Translations under genes and position numbers: made by a program
NCBI GenBank assembly: GCA_013146195.2
Contig: CM028381.1
Span: 60,890,744 to 60,954,743 of the forward strand
DNA length: 64,000 nucleotides
Direction: 5' to 3'
From: Codonopsis lanceolata
Taxonomy: Eukaryota; Streptophyta; Magnoliopsida; Asterales; Campanulaceae
Notes under the pieces: generated by a model
Databases searched by the model: none
What the model was told of the DNA's origin: nothing
Seen by the model: the letters and a program-made list of their open reading frames with translations, nothing else
Part shown: positions 54,062 through 64,000 of the stretch, one piece after another
Position numbering within the stretch: the first letter of the stretch is position 1
Layout of the letters: each line of letters begins with the position of its first letter

Positions 54062-56466
54062 ACTTCCTCCCACAACAGCCACTGTCGTGAAAAGGAACCA
54101 ATCCAAAGTTTGATCTCTCCTTGATGTGTGCAAAACGCAACTAAGGCAAGAATATCTGCTTGAATCAAGTAATAAAGTATACCTAAGTACGGATATTGAT
54201 CTCATAGAGAATGTACGTAATTCTCACTCCAACTAAATACCAAATTAGGCTAACTAATTATATTTGAGCGAAAATAAAATGAATTAAAATCTAAAAATAA
54301 AAAAAATTCTAAGAACGCAATTAAATCTAAATTAACGCGAAGGTGGTTTGGCAACAACAAATCAAAATAAAAAGATAGGAGTGCAATATTTCTAGTTTAG
54401 CTAGTGTTTAATTTAATCATTTTTTTAATTTTCTTTAACTCAAGTTTTGGTAGTCGGGCACACTATTTTATTCACTAATGGTTCTTACAACGTATAACAA
54501 ATCTAGCTACAACTCCTAGCTACAGGCCCTCGCGTCTTATAACATAGGAGAAAATAGCCACATGTCAAAGCAAACATCCAATGACTATCTACGCACGATC
54601 TCATTTCGGTCTCACGTAACGCAAACAATTATTGTGATTTTTGGAATTAATAGGACGGGCTCTCGCATATTATCCTATAATTCTAGTGATCATCTAATGG
54701 CTCGCTACGCCATTAAATGCATGAAGAACACGCAATAATAACCAAGCACATGAGTATTGCTTCTCAAAACGAAATTCTCTATATTTTTTACAAATCATGT
54801 CGGTAGTCGAGACAACAAAATTAGTTAACTACGGGCTCTCGCATCTTACGGTCAACCCTAATTTCCCCGATCTCGCGAATGGTTAAGGTGGTTCGATCGT
54901 GTGTCAAACCGAGTCTTACAATGGCTATCGATGTGTGTTACAAAAACATCAACTATTAAATTGATTAGTCTGAAATATAAAGGTAGCTCTCGCGGATCCT
55001 AAATATTTTTAAAATCATTTAATTAATGACAAATTAATTAAAAGCATTAAACCCACAAAATAATAACCAAACATGAATATATATTAAATAAATAGATAGA
55101 ATAAATTAAATTACTACATTTGATATAGAAAAATAATTGCATTCCAAAAATAAATTAAGCATAAACCAATTCCACAATATACAAGATTAATCAATCTAAG
55201 AAATTACAACAATTATCTCAAAAGATAGGTTGAAAGAATTAAACCAAATGAAGAATGAATTCCGAGTTGAAATCTCTTGTAAATAATTAGTTGGCTCTTG
55301 ATTTGAAATTTCAAATCTTCAATGGTGATCAATCTAAGAAATTATACCAATTGGATCGAGGTCGTTGCTGAGGAAGAAGAAGAGACCGCTAATGATGTGT
55401 CTGTTTGGTAGTAAATTTCACATAGTCCTTTATTTTGATGATATGTTACAACCCCCCTCCCCTCATTTGAAGTTAAACCTTTTATTTTTTATAAATTAAT
55501 TAGGATATTTATATTTTTTTGAACATCTTCATCGAATCTAATTAACTGAAATGACTCTCGGTCACCTAATTAACCGAAATGGCTTTTCCTCATTTTATAT
55601 CGAACCAATGAAAAAGAGAAAGGTTAAGATAAAATCATTGAGTTTCCGACAACACGAGGTGGCCCAATATATTTATTAGATAGGAAAGCAATCGACAATT
55701 AATCATTGATTTCCACAAGTGGAAACTACTCCATTTCATCACTATAACTATTAACTAACACAAATGGAAACTACTCCATTTTGATACATCCACCAAAGAA
55801 TAGTACTATACCTACTACTTACACACTACCTTTACAATGATGTATATATTAAAAAAATAATCTACGTGAATCAACATTTGACAAATGCATAGTTACAAGG
55901 TAGTAGTAAAAATAATGATAAGAATATCATTATTCTAGACAAAATAATTTATTTCTGAATGATGAGTTCATTTTTTTATTCTGAAATATTTTATTTAAAT
56001 AATTCATTAAATCATCTTAATTTTTCTTTAACATTTTCGTAATTATGTTCAACTTTAATGATGTTTATATTCTCTCACCCCTCTAAATTTATTTTGCTTT
56101 TTTTTTTGTTCGTCCTAAAAACTATTTTGCTAAATAACTTTCCTTTTTACAAGACAATGTTTTCACCATTTTATTCTTAATTTTTATTCATACTTTAAAT
56201 ATGAGTCACATACACATACACATACACATAAACATTACACATTATATCAATATTAATAATCAAGTTGATTATTTTTCCTTCATCCATAGGTCGAGTCTGA
56301 CATTGACATAACAATAATTTTAGAACAGACTTACTCCCTTTATTTCTAACAAAAAATTCCACTATTTTATTTTACGATGTTTGTCTTAAACAGTCCAATA
56401 TCTTCATGGTGACGATTCTTGCGATGTTCGACTCCATCTATCAATCTATCATCCAGTTTGCTTTCG

Positions 56467-56470
56467 TCTC

Positions 56471-56547
<77 letters not shown>
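56467..56547. repeat. (CT)n(TA)n compound microsatellite
   Basis: About 16 CT dinucleotides run straight into about 24 TA dinucleotides. Two open frames across it are poly-Ser/Leu and poly-Ile/Tyr artefacts. Confidence 0.95.
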
Positions 56548-56549
<2 letters not shown>

Positions 56550-56837
56550 ACCTCTCTCCCAAACACACATGCGATGTTGGGCCGGTCTTTACATAAGGCC
56601 AAGGTCTCGGGCCCCCAAAAATTCCCAACATTTTAGTGTCCCCTCAAATCCCCAAAACACACCTACTATCTTTTATTTAATTTTGGTAAAATTATGGTCG
56701 GTCTATTTTTAAAGTTTATAACCCCTTTAGTCCAATTTTTTAAATCGAAAAAACACTTTTGAATGTGAAATAACCGCGATACCCTTAATGAGCCTGAGAC
56801 GCGCTACGTTTTTGTATCGATGTTAAAAAATATCGGG

Positions 56838-57115
56838 TTAAATTTATGAACCGCGATTCAAAAATAAACTAGGAAATTAAACTTTGAACCGCTGTGCAAA
56901 AATTAATGCGATGAAATTTATGAACCGCGATTCAAAAATAGGCTTGTAAATTAAACTTTGAACCACGGTGCAAAAATTAATGGAATGAAATTTATGAACC
57001 GCGATTCAAAAATAGACTAGGAAATTAAACTTTGAACCGCATAGACTAGGAAATTAAACTTTAAACTGCGGTGCAAAAATATTATATAATTTATTTTTGC
57101 ACCACGATACAAAAG
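56838..57115. repeat. Minisatellite, 72-74 bp unit
   Basis: Three to four copies of a unit containing AAATTTATGAACCGCGATTC and AACTTTGAACCGCGGTGC. The last copies are shortened and scrambled. Confidence 0.85.
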
Positions 57116-57429
57116 AATAAATAACCAGTTTATGTCCTTCACCTTCTTCTTCCATCTCCTCTATCGTAAGTCTTCTTCTTCCTCATCCTTCTCCGCCTTC
57201 GCCCCAATTGAAAAATCCTTTAACCCAGCACAGATCCATTATAGTTTCGTATTTCATCAATCAAAACATGAAACACATTATGTGCTTATTTAGAACCAAT
57301 AATCCTCTCAAGTACATCATCTTCAACTGCATTGAAAATATAATCGACTGCTTCAGCAAACTTGATTTTCTCCCCTTCAGTTGCATTCTCAGCATGTTTC
57401 TTATCTACATTTTTTTTTGAATCACAGAC

Positions 57430-59806
57430 CACCATTGAAGGTTTGAAATTTCAAATCAAGAGGCAACGAATTATTTACAAGAGATTTCAACCCGAAATTC
57501 GTTCTTCATTTGGTTTAATTATTTCAACATATCTTTTGAGATAATTATTGTAATTTCTTTGATTGATTAATCTTGTATATTGTGGAATTGGTTTATACTT
57601 AATTTATTTATGGAATGCAATTATTTTTCTATGTCAAATGTAGTAATTTAATTTATTCTATCTCTTTATTTAATATATATTTATGTTTGGTTATTATTTT
57701 GTGGGTTTAATGCTTTTAATTAATTTGTCATTAATTAAATGATTTCAGAAATATTTAGTATCCGCGATAGCTACCTTTATATTTCAGACCAATCAATTTA
57801 ATAGTTGATATTTTTGTGACACACATCGATAGCCATTGTAAGACTCGGTTTGACACACGATCGAACCACCTTAACCATTCGCAAGATCGGGGAAATTAAG
57901 GTTGACCGTAAGATGCGAGAGCCCGTAGTTAACCAATTTTGTTGTCTCGACTACCGACATGATTTGTAAAAAATTATAGAGAATTTTGTTTTGCGAAGCA
58001 TTACTCATATGCTTGGTTATTATTGTGTGTTCTTAATGTTTTTAATGGCGTAGCGAACCATTAGATGATCACTAGAATTATAGGATAAGATGCGAGAGCC
58101 CGTCCTATTAATTCCAAAAATCACAATAATTGTTTGCGTTACGTGAGACCGAGATGAGATCGTGCGTAGATAGTCATTGGGTTCTTACTTTGACATGTGA
58201 CTATTTTCTCCTATGTTATAAGACGCGAGGGTCCGTAGCTAGGAGTTGTAGCTAGATTTGTTATACGCTATGAGAACCCTTAGTGAATAAAATTGTGTGC
58301 CCGACTACCAAGACTTGAGTTTTAAAAAATGATTAAATTAAACACTGGCTAAACTAGAAATATTGCACTCCTATTTTTTTTATTTTGATTTGTTGTTGCC
58401 AAATCACCTTCGCGTTAATTTAGATTTAATTGCGTTCTTAGATTTTTTTTTTAATTTTTAGATTTTAATTCATTTCTTTTCGCTCAAATATAATTAGTTA
58501 GCCTAATTTGGTATTTAGTTCGAGTGAGAATTACGTACGTTCTCTGTGGGATCGATATCCGTACTTAGGTATACTTTATTACTTGACACCGACCGGTATT
58601 CTTATATGAGTTTCGTTTTGCACACATCAAGGATATATTCAACTCGATTGGTTCCTTTTCACGACGTTGCTGTTGTGGGAGGAAGTTTAGGGTTGCGGAA
58701 GTTTGGTGGTTTTAGGTTTTAAAAGCGAGGCTTGTGGTGTGTTTTTGGATCTGAGATTGGGGTTGTTGTTTAGATCTGGGTTAGTGGCGCGGCTGATGGA
58801 TTTACAAGGATAGAAGATGATGGATCTAAGGTGTGTGACTAGAGGCGGCAATTTGGTAAGAGGTGACGTTTTGTTGAGAGGCGATCAGAGGGTGTTTGGC
58901 CTAATATGGAGGTGAAAGATAGGTTGGCGGCGACTGTGTGGGGGAGGAAGGTTTAATTCAGCGGAAGTTAGGTTGTTGGAAGATCGGTATGAGTCAGAGC
59001 TTCCCATGCCTTGCAGGTGGTGGCGGCCTGTTGGATCTTGGGGACCAGGGGAGCAGACAGGAGGCCGATAAGGGCACCAAACAAGGCTTGTCCTCCGAAT
59101 CCGGGGTTGGTATTGCGGGTTGGGGGTGGGAAAACATTCTTGGATGTTTGAGCATTTTTGGCGAGGACGGTGGGGGACGAACATGGGTGTGAACCATCCA
59201 CAATTTGTAGAGGTCATAATTGCCTCAACTTGGAGTTTCCAAGCTATGTAGTTGGTATAGTTCTTTCATTAATATGGTAAACATATATATAGGAATACAA
59301 TACTTGGTACACAAGTTTAACCTATAGAATTTAAATGCAAAAGGAATTAGGAAATATAAATACAAATAAATTAGAAAATAATAAACTAAAGATAATTATA
59401 ATATATTACAAATATAATATATTTTTTTATACTATGCACATGGTTGATGGCCATGCTCATGAGTCATGATGCATATTTGTTTAATAACTCAAAAAGAATT
59501 GTTCGACTTTGGAGGTGTGTTTGTGATTTATTTAAGTGGGAAACCAAAAGTTGCAAAAGTTCCTTTGATTTAAGGCACTAAGACAAATAATGGAAATTTC
59601 CTTTGCAAAAGTTGCAAAAGTTCCTTTGATTTAAGACAAATAATGGAAAACACATTGTTTGTGTTTTAAATATTTTTGTACTTATAACAAGCTCCAATAA
59701 TATTAATATATTCTCTTAATAATTAAAATTTTTTAAATGTGAACTCTTTGGGTGGAGCGGAGGGAGTGAATTTCATAGTCATGATCATGCCATATTTTTA
59801 AATGGA
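57430..59806 (-). repeat. Right arm of the large inverted repeat
   Basis: 2,377 bp, the reverse complement of the left arm without the MULE region, ending ...GCCATATTTTTAAATGG. It includes the coding-like segment in reverse (about 58670-59203). Small indels and substitutions against the left arm show the two arms have diverged. Confidence 0.88.
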
Positions 59807-60209
59807 TTGATATATCAGCAAACTTTTCTATGTTTCTTTTTTGCTCCAAATCATATGTTTTGAAATATGTTAATTTTAACATTTAACGATTTGATTTGAT
59901 CATAATCGTGAACTCCACTAGTAAGTTTAGAGGTTTCGTATCTATAAACTTGGTTATATTGAGTTTGTAGAAGTTTGAGACATTGTACTTGGGTATGGAT
60001 TTAATGTTTTATATGAAATTGAAATTGAAAAATGTTAATACAAAATAAGGTATATTGTAGCTTTTTAGCCAATTCTCTTTACAATATTTAAATTATATTC
60101 AACGAATGAGTGTTAATGATTGAATGAGTATGATTCAGTAAGATAAAATGAATTATAGTAATTAATTAAAAAATTATTAAGGTAATATATATTTCCTTCT
60201 TCTTTTTAA
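59807..60209. other. Unassigned AT-rich sequence up to the gap
   Basis: No open frame or family recognised. Confidence 0.4.
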
Positions 60210-60309
60210 NNNNNNNNNNNNNNNNNNNNNNNNNNNNNNNNNNNNNNNNNNNNNNNNNNNNNNNNNNNNNNNNNNNNNNNNNNNNNNNNNNNNNNNNNNN
60301 NNNNNNNNN
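60210..60309. other. Assembly gap (100 N)
   Basis: Exactly 100 Ns, probably of unknown true length. The inverted repeat on its left and the LTR/LINE copy on its right may not be adjacent in the genome. Confidence 0.95.
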
Positions 60310-60745
60310 ACGCAGTAGCTTTGTGGAATTTCCTTATTCTAGTTTTTATAGTTGTTGGTTGACCCCGGTATGCTTTAGCCGTTGGGTAATTGTTATATCA
60401 GGTTGGTTCTTTGTTGAAACGCCGGCCTGAGTGCGATGGTTTGATTAGCGTGCGCAATGCCAGGCACGCTAGTTTTGTTTTTCCTCCTTTGAGAGATAAT
60501 GTCTCTCTTGGTTTCATTGTCGTTTGTTTCGAGCTTCATAGCTTGGGACTTCTTTCTTATATTGCTTCCGCTGATTCGATTTTTGAAATACCGTATTTTA
60601 GTGCGGTGTTATGTTCATGTTTAGAGCGAGTTTGCTCGACTGTTTGACTAGCACTACTGTTTATCAAGTGCTTGTCCTCTTCTTAAGTTAGTTCCAGCGG
60701 AACGACCTTGGGATTTCGTGTTGGAATCCAGGTTGGGTCGTTACA
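60310..60745 (-). repeat. Probable gypsy LTR end, inserted in LINE-B copy
   Basis: On the minus strand it begins TGTAACGACCCAACCTGG at 60745, the common start of Ty3/gypsy chromovirus-type LTRs, and runs into the gap. It abuts LINE-B sequence in mid-endonuclease, so it looks like an insertion. The other LTR and the TSD cannot be checked because of the gap. Confidence 0.45.
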
Positions 60746-61179
60746 TTTTTCGCCTGGCAACGAAACAGTATTGAAGTCACCTCCTATAATCCATGGCTCA
60801 CTAATACTGCAAGCAATATCCGGTAACTCTTGCCATAAAACTTGGCGATCCCAATTACATTTCGCATAAACAATTGTAACCAAGCTACAAAGATTATTAG
60901 GGCGAGTAACTTTCAAGTAACTTTATCTTTGGGCGAAACTCTATAAACATCAACGTTAACAGTTTTATCCCAAAGCAGCCATATATGTGTATTGGTAGGA
61001 CTATAATGCATACAGTTAGCCATCTGAAGCTTACGAGTAGTTTTGAAAATGCGACCACCATCAAGTTTGGGCTCTAAAAGAACTAGCAAAAAAGGCTTAT
61101 GCTGCGAAGATATCTTTTTTAAATACGAAATTGTATCCTTATTACCCACACCACGAGCGTTCCATATTATGATCGTCAT
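60746..61179 (-). pseudogene. LINE-B copy 2 ORF2 start (endonuclease), truncated
   Basis: MTIIIWNARGVGNKDTISYLKK from 61179 down to WIIGGDFNTVSLPGE, then lost at the LTR junction. A rearranged stretch near 60910-60945 (duplicated AGTAACTTT phrase) breaks the frame between VDVYRVS and KVTRPNNLCS. Confidence 0.88.
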
Positions 61180-61187
61180 AAAAAAAA

Positions 61188-62876
61188 TCAAGAAGATGAT
61201 GTTACTCGAGCCTTAGTTCGGCCTAGTTTGACGTTTGAGTGCAGTTGCCTTACTTTTTTCTTCTTCTTACCTTTAACTTGCTCTCTACAATGTTGTTGAA
61301 AGGCTTTAATGGATGAAGAAGAGTGTGGAAAGTCCCGTAAGTGATCCAACGAAGCAGATCGAGTAAGTTTGGTAGACTTTTTATGCCCAACATGATCCAG
61401 AGATGTTGGAGAATCCAGTCCCCTAACTCCATTTATTCCATCTAGATCAGAGAAGGAAGGAAATTTATTAAGATGACAAGCAGCCTGTTTGCTATTATTG
61501 TCATTCTCCTTATCGGCTCCCCTATCATCTGAAACTGTATTTACCTTTCCCGCCGATTCAGGACCATTATCATGCGTCCCTCGATCATTAGCCTCTTCCT
61601 CAGTTAAATCAACCAAAGCTGCAAAGGGGTTATTGTGTTCAACACATTCCTCCATAGAAATATTCTCAACAGATTTTTCCTGTGTACTAGTTTCAACAGA
61701 AACATTCTCAGTAGGTGTATCCTGAATATTATCGTCAACTTGATTTGTCCCTTTCACCCCAATATCCTTCAAACACTCCTCCCCAACCTTTAATTGTGAA
61801 GCCGAAGCAGGTTTAGGATTTTTAAGAATTTTAACTGGAGTCCATCTTTTCTGACTTGGTAGATTATCTGTAGTGGGAAGCACCTTTTCCTTTCCCTTTC
61901 CATTCAGAGTATCCTTCGAAATATTCTGCCCATCCTGTGCACTGCTATTCCCCATATTACCAGCTTGTAAATCTTGCATAGGAATTTTGGATGTACAAGC
62001 TTCATCATCCTTTGCAATGGGAACCTGTGTACGTTTCTGCCCTTTGCGACATCGATCTTTGGTATGTCCCAACAAACCACATCCAACACAATACAAAATA
62101 TTGCCCTCAAATTCCAATGGTTGCCAAAAACCATAATCTTTGCTAGTACGAATCCAGCAGCGTGATGGTAACGATTCTGAAACATCAATTTCTATGCATA
62201 TTCGATCAAAAGCTGGACGCGATAATGCAAGCGTCTTCTCGTCAGCCCTTAAAAACCGTCCTAATGAATTACCAATACATTGCAAAAAAGATGGATTATA
62301 GTAGGTCAATGGTAACTGATGGAGACGAACCCATACGGCCACCTTCGTGCTATCCTTCTTGAAGGCAAAATCTGGAGACCACCTAAAAGATCGATACATG
62401 CTAGATTGAATCATATGAGATTCCTTAGACAAAGCAAGAATCATGTCTTCTGCCGACGATAATCTAACCATAACATGTCTAGGATCCAATAGACCTACCA
62501 CAAAAGGCTCCGTAAGCTTCCACGACCGTGCTATCTCTTCCTGAATAGCATAAACTGAAGGCCGACCAGCCGAAAATTTAAGCACGATAGTGTTAACAAA
62601 CTGTTTGTCAGCAGTTTCAAGCTCGATAGGGGTGAATAGGCATCCAGGCTCGCCATTAATAGTCGTAGGTTGTCTTGGTGCAAGAGGGATCGCGCTCAAA
62701 ACTGGAGCGTTGTTACAAACAAAAGATTTTGGTTGCGCAGTGATTGTCGCATAAGTCTTAGGCATCGATACACTTGTGGGATCCAACGTAGGCTGAGCCG
62801 TAGGCATGGTAGAGACACCTACGGGTATGGAATGGGTAGCAGGAGGTTGAGCCTCCAGGCCATCCGGCGCGGCCAT
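61188..62876 (-). CDS. LINE-B copy 2 ORF1, intact (DUF4283, CCHC zinc knuckle)
   Basis: 562 codons from MAAPDGLEAQPPATHS to VTSSS. The N-terminal 80 residues are Pro/Thr/Ser-rich. A DUF4283-type domain follows (about 85-245; RFLRADEKTLALSRPAF, FRWSPDFAFKK, AVWVRLHQLPLTYYNPSFL). The zinc knuckle has C263, C266, H271 and C276 (CX2CX4HX4C). After a KGQKR basic patch comes a long Ser/Thr/Glu-rich tail, with SLDHLRDFPHSSSSIKAF and a basic KGKKKKKVRQL end. Plant LINE ORF1 proteins of this build bind LINE RNA as a chaperone-like coat. The start matches the copy at 42580, and the stop is seven or eight bases before the ORF2 ATG. Copy 1 is frameshifted, so this is the better representative. I cannot tell whether it is expressed. 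Confidence 0.85.
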   Translation of the reverse strand: MAAPDGLEAQPPATHSIPVGVSTMPTAQPTLDPTSVSMPKTYATITAQPKSFVCNNAPVLSAIPLAPRQPTTINGEPGCLFTPIELETADKQFVNTIVLKFSAGRPSVYAIQEEIARSWKLTEPFVVGLLDPRHVMVRLSSAEDMILALSKESHMIQSSMYRSFRWSPDFAFKKDSTKVAVWVRLHQLPLTYYNPSFLQCIGNSLGRFLRADEKTLALSRPAFDRICIEIDVSESLPSRCWIRTSKDYGFWQPLEFEGNILYCVGCGLLGHTKDRCRKGQKRTQVPIAKDDEACTSKIPMQDLQAGNMGNSSAQDGQNISKDTLNGKGKEKVLPTTDNLPSQKRWTPVKILKNPKPASASQLKVGEECLKDIGVKGTNQVDDNIQDTPTENVSVETSTQEKSVENISMEECVEHNNPFAALVDLTEEEANDRGTHDNGPESAGKVNTVSDDRGADKENDNNSKQAACHLNKFPSFSDLDGINGVRGLDSPTSLDHVGHKKSTKLTRSASLDHLRDFPHSSSSIKAFQQHCREQVKGKKKKKVRQLHSNVKLGRTKARVTSSS

Positions 62877-62884
62877 GAAGGTGA

Positions 62885-62908
62885 AACCCTAATTAGGGTT
62901 AGGGTTAG
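62885..62908. promoter_or_regulatory. Telo-box palindrome, LINE-B copy 2
   Basis: AACCCTAATTAGGGTT plus AGGGTTAG, unchanged from 42589-42612, eight bases upstream of the ORF1 ATG. Confidence 0.5.
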
Positions 62909-62999
62909 TGACGTGAGAAACAGCCAGAGAGAATTTTTTAGAGAGAGATTTCGGAGGTTAGATTATTTATGCTGAGCCGTAGGCATGGTAGATTTTTTT

Positions 63000-63740
63000 T
63001 TTTGAAAACGGGTTTTCCCCAGCATAGGGAAAACGATGTTGCTTTTGAAAATGGGCTTTCCCCAACATAGGGAAAGAGATGTTGCTGTTTGAAAATGGGC
63101 TTTCCCCAGCATAGGGAAAGTGATGCTGCTTTTGAAAATGGGCTTTCCCCAGCATAGGGAAAGCGATGCTGCTTTTGAAAACGGGCTTTCCCCAGCATAG
63201 GGAAAGCGATGCTGCTTTTGAAAATGGGCTTTCCCCAGCATATGGAAAGAGATGTTGTTGTTTGAAAATGAACTTTCCCTAGCATATGGAAAGAGATGCT
63301 GTTGTTTGAAAATGGGTTTTCTCCAAAGGCGTAGGAAAGCGATGTCGTTGTTGAAAAGTGTGCTTTCCCAAAGGAAAGCGATGTTGTTGTTAAAAAAACG
63401 AGCTTTCCCCAAAGGGAAAGCGATGTTGTTGTTGAAAAACGAGCTTTCCCGAACTTAGGGAAAGCGATCTTTGTTGAAAAAGCGATGTCGTTGTTGAAAA
63501 CGGATTTTCCCCAAGATATAGGAAAATGATCTTTGCTTTTTGAAAATGGGCTTTCCTAGGCAGGAAAGTGATGTCTTGCTTAAAACGGGGTTTCCCCAGC
63601 ATAGGAAAAGCGATGAGATTTTTTTATATGTGCTTATCTCAGCATAGGAGAAGTGATGCAAGTTTTTAAAGTGTGCTTATCCCAGCATAGGAGAAGTGAT
63701 GAAAGGTTTTTTTAAAAAAATTGCTTATCCCATCATAGGA
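63000..63740 (-). repeat. LARD hairpin array flanking LINE-B copy 2
   Basis: CTTTCCCC...GGGAAAG units start directly at the LINE-B junction with TTTTGAAAACGGGTTTT. The first eight or so units are regular. From 63320 onward many are eroded (lost CAGCATA loops). The three GCTTATCCCAGCATAGGAG-type units at the end match 43350-43470. Confidence 0.9.
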
Positions 63741-64000
63741 GAAGCGATGATTATGAAGTGTTGTGGCGGAATGTTGTCGATGATCGGTTTGTGTAGCTTT
63801 TGATGATGCTACTGAGGATCTTTGGGAGGTGGTCCTTGGCGAGATGCTGGTAGAACATTTATATTTTTCCAAGGGCCCATGCGACAGAAGACCTTATAAG
63901 ATGCGGTAAAATGATGAAAACAAAAGATGCAAGCATGCGAATGAAACTTTTTTTTTTTCTTAAAAAAAGGACTTTTGAATGTGCATGTCTATCATCCGTT
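63741..64000 (-). other. LARD interior continuing off the window
   Basis: Near-identical to 43470-43720. The second copy of the LARD/LINE compound continues beyond the window. Confidence 0.85.

Larger units (their letters stand above)
50848..55328 (+). repeat. Left arm of a large inverted repeat (interrupted by a MULE)
   Basis: Starts CCATTTAAAAATATGGCATG and matches the reverse complement of 57430-59806 nearly end to end. Matched segments include 50848-50993, 53088-54170 and 54170-55328. Without the 2.1-kb insert region (about 50994-53087) the arm is about 2.39 kb. The inner part has phrases such as GGGCTCTCGCAT and AAGTACGGATATTGATCTCATAGAG. Their complement (CTCTGTGGGATCGATATCC) resembles the untranslated leader of Athila-type gypsy elements. 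Confidence 0.88.
55329..57429. other. Spacer between inverted-repeat arms, non-coding
   Basis: AT-rich sequence with a microsatellite (56467-56547), a minisatellite (56838-57115) and a CT-rich stretch at 57140-57200. No gene recognised in it. Confidence 0.5.
60746..62999 (-). mobile_element. LINE-B second copy (5' part)
   Basis: Nearly identical to 40448-42705 with scattered substitutions and small indels. It includes the same 22-base 5' terminal duplication and A-run and continues into the same hairpin-array flank. It begins in the endonuclease domain, where the LTR cuts it. Confidence 0.93.

Overview
The window is nuclear DNA from a plant, almost certainly a eudicot, and it is nearly all nested transposable elements. 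The basis is the combination of Ty1/copia elements primed by initiator-Met tRNA, a Sirevirus-type copia, Tat/Ogre-like LTR derivatives with an Arg-tRNA-like PBS, two L1-clade plant LINEs with C-terminal RNase H, a CACTA element and a MULE with a 9-bp TSD. I cannot name the species. No intact host gene was found. The only candidate host sequence is a CT-rich leader-like stretch in the first 370 bases.

Layout. 1-367 possible host leader/intron. 368-6096 a decayed forward copia (LTR, PBS, gag-pol). 6097-6196 is a 100-N gap. 6197-10751 is a second decayed copia in reverse orientation, ending in an LTR that starts TGTTGG. 10752-23433 is the remains of a CACTA transposon (coding exon 21991-22494, subterminal repeats 22780-23412, terminus 23421-23433), split by a complete non-autonomous LTR element (LARD-1, 11523-20604, minus strand, TSD GTATT). 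23434 to about 25320 is unassigned. From about 25320 to 33487 lies the 5' part of a Sirevirus-like copia, split by a 5'-truncated LINE (LINE-A, 28941-33132, 12-bp TSD). 33488-49966 is a second LARD complex (LTR-internal-LTR-partial internal), itself carrying a near full-length LINE (LINE-B, 36650-42705, 17-bp TSD). 50848-59806 is a large inverted repeat with 2.4-kb arms. The left arm carries a 1.8-kb non-autonomous MULE (51201-53003, TSD ATCTTCTAA). A second 100-N gap (60210-60309) and a probable gypsy LTR end (to 60745) follow. 60746-64000 is a diverged second copy of the LINE-B/LARD-2 junction, and it has an intact LINE ORF1.

How the parts relate. The LARDs have LTRs, PBS, PPT and a TATA box but no gag-pol, so they would depend on proteins from an autonomous Tat/Ogre-like relative. 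Each has, about 0.5 kb inside its 3' LTR, a tandem array of short hairpin-forming units. The two elements use unrelated hairpin sequences at the same position. In the LARD-1 array the two arms change together (A:T to G:C on both sides), which looks like maintained base pairing. I consider this the most interesting signal in the window. The LINEs share a 3' tail, and both inserted at sites ending GGTTT(T). LINE-B lies inside a LARD hairpin array, and the LARD/LINE compound is present twice.
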